6,975 nucleotides of DNA from Desulfuromonadaceae bacterium (GTDB taxonomy: Bacteria > Desulfobacterota > Desulfuromonadia > Desulfuromonadales > Desulfuromonadaceae): contig JAMOOS010000279.1 in assembly GCA_027065245.1 (NCBI GenBank), positions 1 through 6,975 on the forward strand. The letters run 5' to 3'. Below are positions 5,350 through 6,975 of the stretch, one piece after another. The notes beneath the pieces were generated by a model that was not told the DNA's origin, made no database searches, and worked only from the letters and a program-made list of their open reading frames with translations. Position 1 is the stretch's first letter, and each line of letters starts with the position of its first letter. The translations under genes and the position numbers were made by a program.

Positions 5350-6492
5350 TTATTCAGTTTTTTCCTCCCGCTCTTTTTCTGTTGCCGGGGCTGAGGTTTC
5401 CTCCCGCCCCAGTTCAAGGATCACTTTGGTGTAGCTGCCGTATTTGCTGCGTGCATAGGCGTGTAGCAGCCAGTCCATTCCCTCGTTCATGGCGGTGAAG
5501 GTTTTGCTGGTGGTGGGCAGGGTCGCCGCCGCCTTGACGCTGTCATCCAGTTTGGCCACAACCCCTTCACTGTTTCTGGTTACTGTGCCGATGGGGGTTT
5601 TGTCGTGATCGGCGGTATATACCTTGTAATGGTTGGCGTTGCCACCTACGCGATAACGTAGTACCACACGCGCCTGCAATCGTTCCTTCTGTAATTGACG
5701 GGTGGCCATATCGATGCGCGCCATGGGCACGTCTTCGCCAGCTTCCCGTTTCTCTTCACTGGCGCGTGCCAGCAGCTTCTTCTGAACCTCCAGCGCCTCG
5801 CGGTACCAGCGAATTGCCTTGTTGTAATCCTGCACCTCACCTTTGCCGTAATAGTAATAGTCGCCCAGCATCAGCGCCGGTTTGATATCTTTACCGGCTT
5901 CTGCCGCCTCGTGCAGCCACTTCTTGGCGTTGTCGTAGTCGCCTTCGTCGTTGTAGCGGTAGGCGAGGGTACGAATGGCTGGAAAGTATTTGTGTTTTGC
6001 CGCCTGAACGTACAGCTTGTGTGCAGTAGCGCCGGGATTATCGGTGGTTATGATGCCTGCTTCTATCAATTTGGCCAGGTTGAACAGCAACTTGCCGTCG
6101 CCGCCTTTCTCCTGCGCTATGGCCTTGTAGGCGCGGTTGAACAGTTCTTTGGCGGCGGTGGGGTTTTTGTGCAGCCGCTTACTCAGGCATTTATATGCCT
6201 CGCTGTCGAGACTGGCGTATCCCGCCGGCAGTTGCGGCATATAACACTCCGCCAGCAATATTTCGGCGCGCGGATACTTGTGCTCTACCGCCACACGCAG
6301 GAAATCAAGGCCGGTCTGTTGCAGTTCTGCCTTGTCGCGGCAGGAGAACTCCTTGCCGCGTTCGTAATAATCGGCGGTGGAACATTTCCAGCACATTTTG
6401 TAGCCGTAGTTGTACAGTACCGCACCACCGGCAACAGCCAGGCAGCAGATAAACAGGACTATGTTTTTGATCAGTTTTTTTCGTGAACTCAT
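5350..6492 (-). CDS. Membrane-anchored Sel1/TPR-repeat protein with unknown C-terminal domain
   Basis: A 380-residue protein not recognised as a named family member. Basic residues (SSRKKLIKN) precede a single hydrophobic segment at about 10-28, predicting an N-terminal anchor with the rest in the periplasm. A CWKC pair (Cys34, Cys37) follows directly; it lacks the histidine of a heme-binding CxxCH. Sel1/TPR-like helical repeats are seen at about 61-84 (LDFLRVAVEHKYPRAEILLA), about 173-204 and 204-236 (KPALMLGDYYYYGKGEVQDY, then KAIRWYREALEV); about 113-145 may be another. Such repeats mediate protein-protein contacts. A charged helical stretch (238-276) leads to an unrecognised domain (about 277-362: VVLRYRVGG ... 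FTAMNEGMDWLLHAYARSKYG) and a Glu/Lys-rich tail. The ATG at 6492 has GGAGG 10 bases upstream. It lies 56 bases downstream of the multiheme cytochrome gene on the same strand, so the two are probably co-transcribed; a role in cytochrome assembly or anchoring is only a guess. Confidence 0.82.
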   Translation of the reverse strand: MSSRKKLIKNIVLFICCLAVAGGAVLYNYGYKMCWKCSTADYYERGKEFSCRDKAELQQTGLDFLRVAVEHKYPRAEILLAECYMPQLPAGYASLDSEAYKCLSKRLHKNPTAAKELFNRAYKAIAQEKGGDGKLLFNLAKLIEAGIITTDNPGATAHKLYVQAAKHKYFPAIRTLAYRYNDEGDYDNAKKWLHEAAEAGKDIKPALMLGDYYYYGKGEVQDYNKAIRWYREALEVQKKLLARASEEKREAGEDVPMARIDMATRQLQKERLQARVVLRYRVGGNANHYKVYTADHDKTPIGTVTRNSEGVVAKLDDSVKAAATLPTTSKTFTAMNEGMDWLLHAYARSKYGSYTKVILELGREETSAPATEKEREEKTE

Positions 6493-6548
6493 CGCTTTAT
6501 ATCCTCCGCACCTGATGGCGGGCGCGTAATCAGTTTCAGCCTAGCCTA

Positions 6549-6975
6549 CTATTTGTCTCCGGCACGCAAATCGTGGGCGTTGCCGTGGCAAGCGTCACAG
6601 CCGGAGAAATCTCCCAGCATCTCCTTGTTGTGCGGGGTGTCGTGGCACTGCTGGCAGGTGGGGATGTTGCCGTGTTCGTCGGCGTGGCAGAACACGCAGT
6701 TGAGCTCGGCATGAGCCAGATGCCCGCTACTCAGTTTTTTTGCCTCGTCGGCGTGGCAGCCGGCGCAGGGGGTGTTGGGAATGTCGTCGCTGTAGAGCAT
6801 GATGCTCACGTTGTGTACCGGATGGCACTGCATACACCCCTGGCTGCTCTCAAACTTGGAGTGCGGTTCTTCGTGGCACTCGGTGCATTTGGGCAGGTAG
6901 CCGTGTTTGTCGTGGTGGCAGTCGTTGCAGCTTAAATCGGAGTGGGCGCTTTGCTGCTGCATCTGTTTGGCCGGT
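6549..6975 (-). CDS. Multiheme c-type cytochrome, cytochrome c3-like (5' end beyond window)
   Basis: The frame is open to the right edge; an internal ATG at 6962 exists, but codons for PAKQ precede it without a stop and the pattern suggests more protein upstream, so the gene is treated as 5'-truncated. Counting from that Met, seven CxxCH heme c sites are visible at Cys12, 26, 43, 66, 89, 103 and 122 in about 120 residues: CNDCH, CTECH, CMQCH, CAGCH, CVFCH, CQQCH and CDACH. Extra histidines near most of them (20, 34, 50, 81 or 84, 97, 111, 130) can provide the sixth heme ligand. This density is typical of periplasmic electron carriers of the cytochrome c3/tetraheme type, used in anaerobic respiration; partners are unknown. 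The polypeptide shows an internal duplication (HG..P.C..CH..PH around both halves). The signal peptide expected for export and heme attachment would lie beyond the edge. The Sel1/TPR gene follows on the same strand. Confidence 0.93.
   Translation of the reverse strand, partial: PAKQMQQQSAHSDLSCNDCHHDKHGYLPKCTECHEEPHSKFESSQGCMQCHPVHNVSIMLYSDDIPNTPCAGCHADEAKKLSSGHLAHAELNCVFCHADEHGNIPTCQQCHDTPHNKEMLGDFSGCDACHGNAHDLRAGDK

Noticed and set aside
5695..6486. Open frame of 263 codons on the plus strand with hydrophobic stretches
   Set aside because: It mirrors the Sel1/TPR gene; its hydrophobicity reflects the antisense of charged helical repeats, and the true frame has a good ribosome site.
6512..6533. 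CTGAT/ATCAG inverted repeat between the cytochrome and Sel1 genes
   Set aside because: The arms are only 5 bases with a 12-base spacer and no supporting T-run; too weak to call a terminator or operator.
6573..6935. Plus-strand open frame rich in Val and Ala opposite the cytochrome
   Set aside because: It is the antisense of repeated CxxCH codons; the minus strand has seven heme motifs.
6549..6962. Treating the ATG at 6962 as the true start of the cytochrome
   Set aside because: No signal peptide follows it, although heme c attachment requires export, and the frame stays open to the edge with residues resembling the internal repeat.

Overview
The window suggests an anaerobic, respiring Gram-negative bacterium. 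The best guess is a deltaproteobacterial lineage of the Desulfuromonadales/Desulfobulbales type. The evidence is a periplasmic multiheme c-type cytochrome with closely spaced CxxCH motifs, an EttA-type ABC-F protein, a YefM-YoeB module and an ArsR-family regulator with a CVCEL metal-site signature. The taxonomic guess rests on remembered family resemblance, not on a search.

Layout. Bases 1-1447 (minus) hold the N-terminal 482 codons of an exported receptor with an NMT1/THI5-like domain followed by an SBP_bac_3 domain; its C-terminus lies beyond the left edge. Bases 1522-2454 (minus) encode a membrane-anchored alpha/beta hydrolase. A 109-bp divergent promoter region separates it from ettA (2564-4249, plus), a ribosome-associated ABC-F ATPase. 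Downstream on the plus strand is a complete yefM-yoeB toxin-antitoxin operon (4369-4885) with a promoter/operator containing the TGTACA core. A solitary ArsR-family repressor follows (4935-5249). A strong 12-bp stem at 5287-5324 separates this plus-strand block from a convergent minus-strand pair: a multiheme cytochrome c (6549-6975, 5' end beyond the right edge) and, 56 bp downstream of it, a membrane-anchored Sel1/TPR protein (5350-6492).

How the genes relate. The minus-strand cytochrome and Sel1/TPR protein look like one transcription unit facing the periplasm. EttA and YoeB both act on the ribosome, but each has its own promoter signals and their adjacency may be accidental. The ArsR regulator has no recognisable target gene beside it. 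Nothing here amounts to a clearly new defence or mobile system. The least explained items are the truncated two-domain receptor, the unknown C-terminal domain of the Sel1 protein, the duplicated heme-binding repeat, the unusual cysteine pattern of the ArsR protein and the arrangement of promoters upstream of ettA. No RNA genes, insertion sequences, CRISPR arrays or gene-free stretches over 300 bases were seen.
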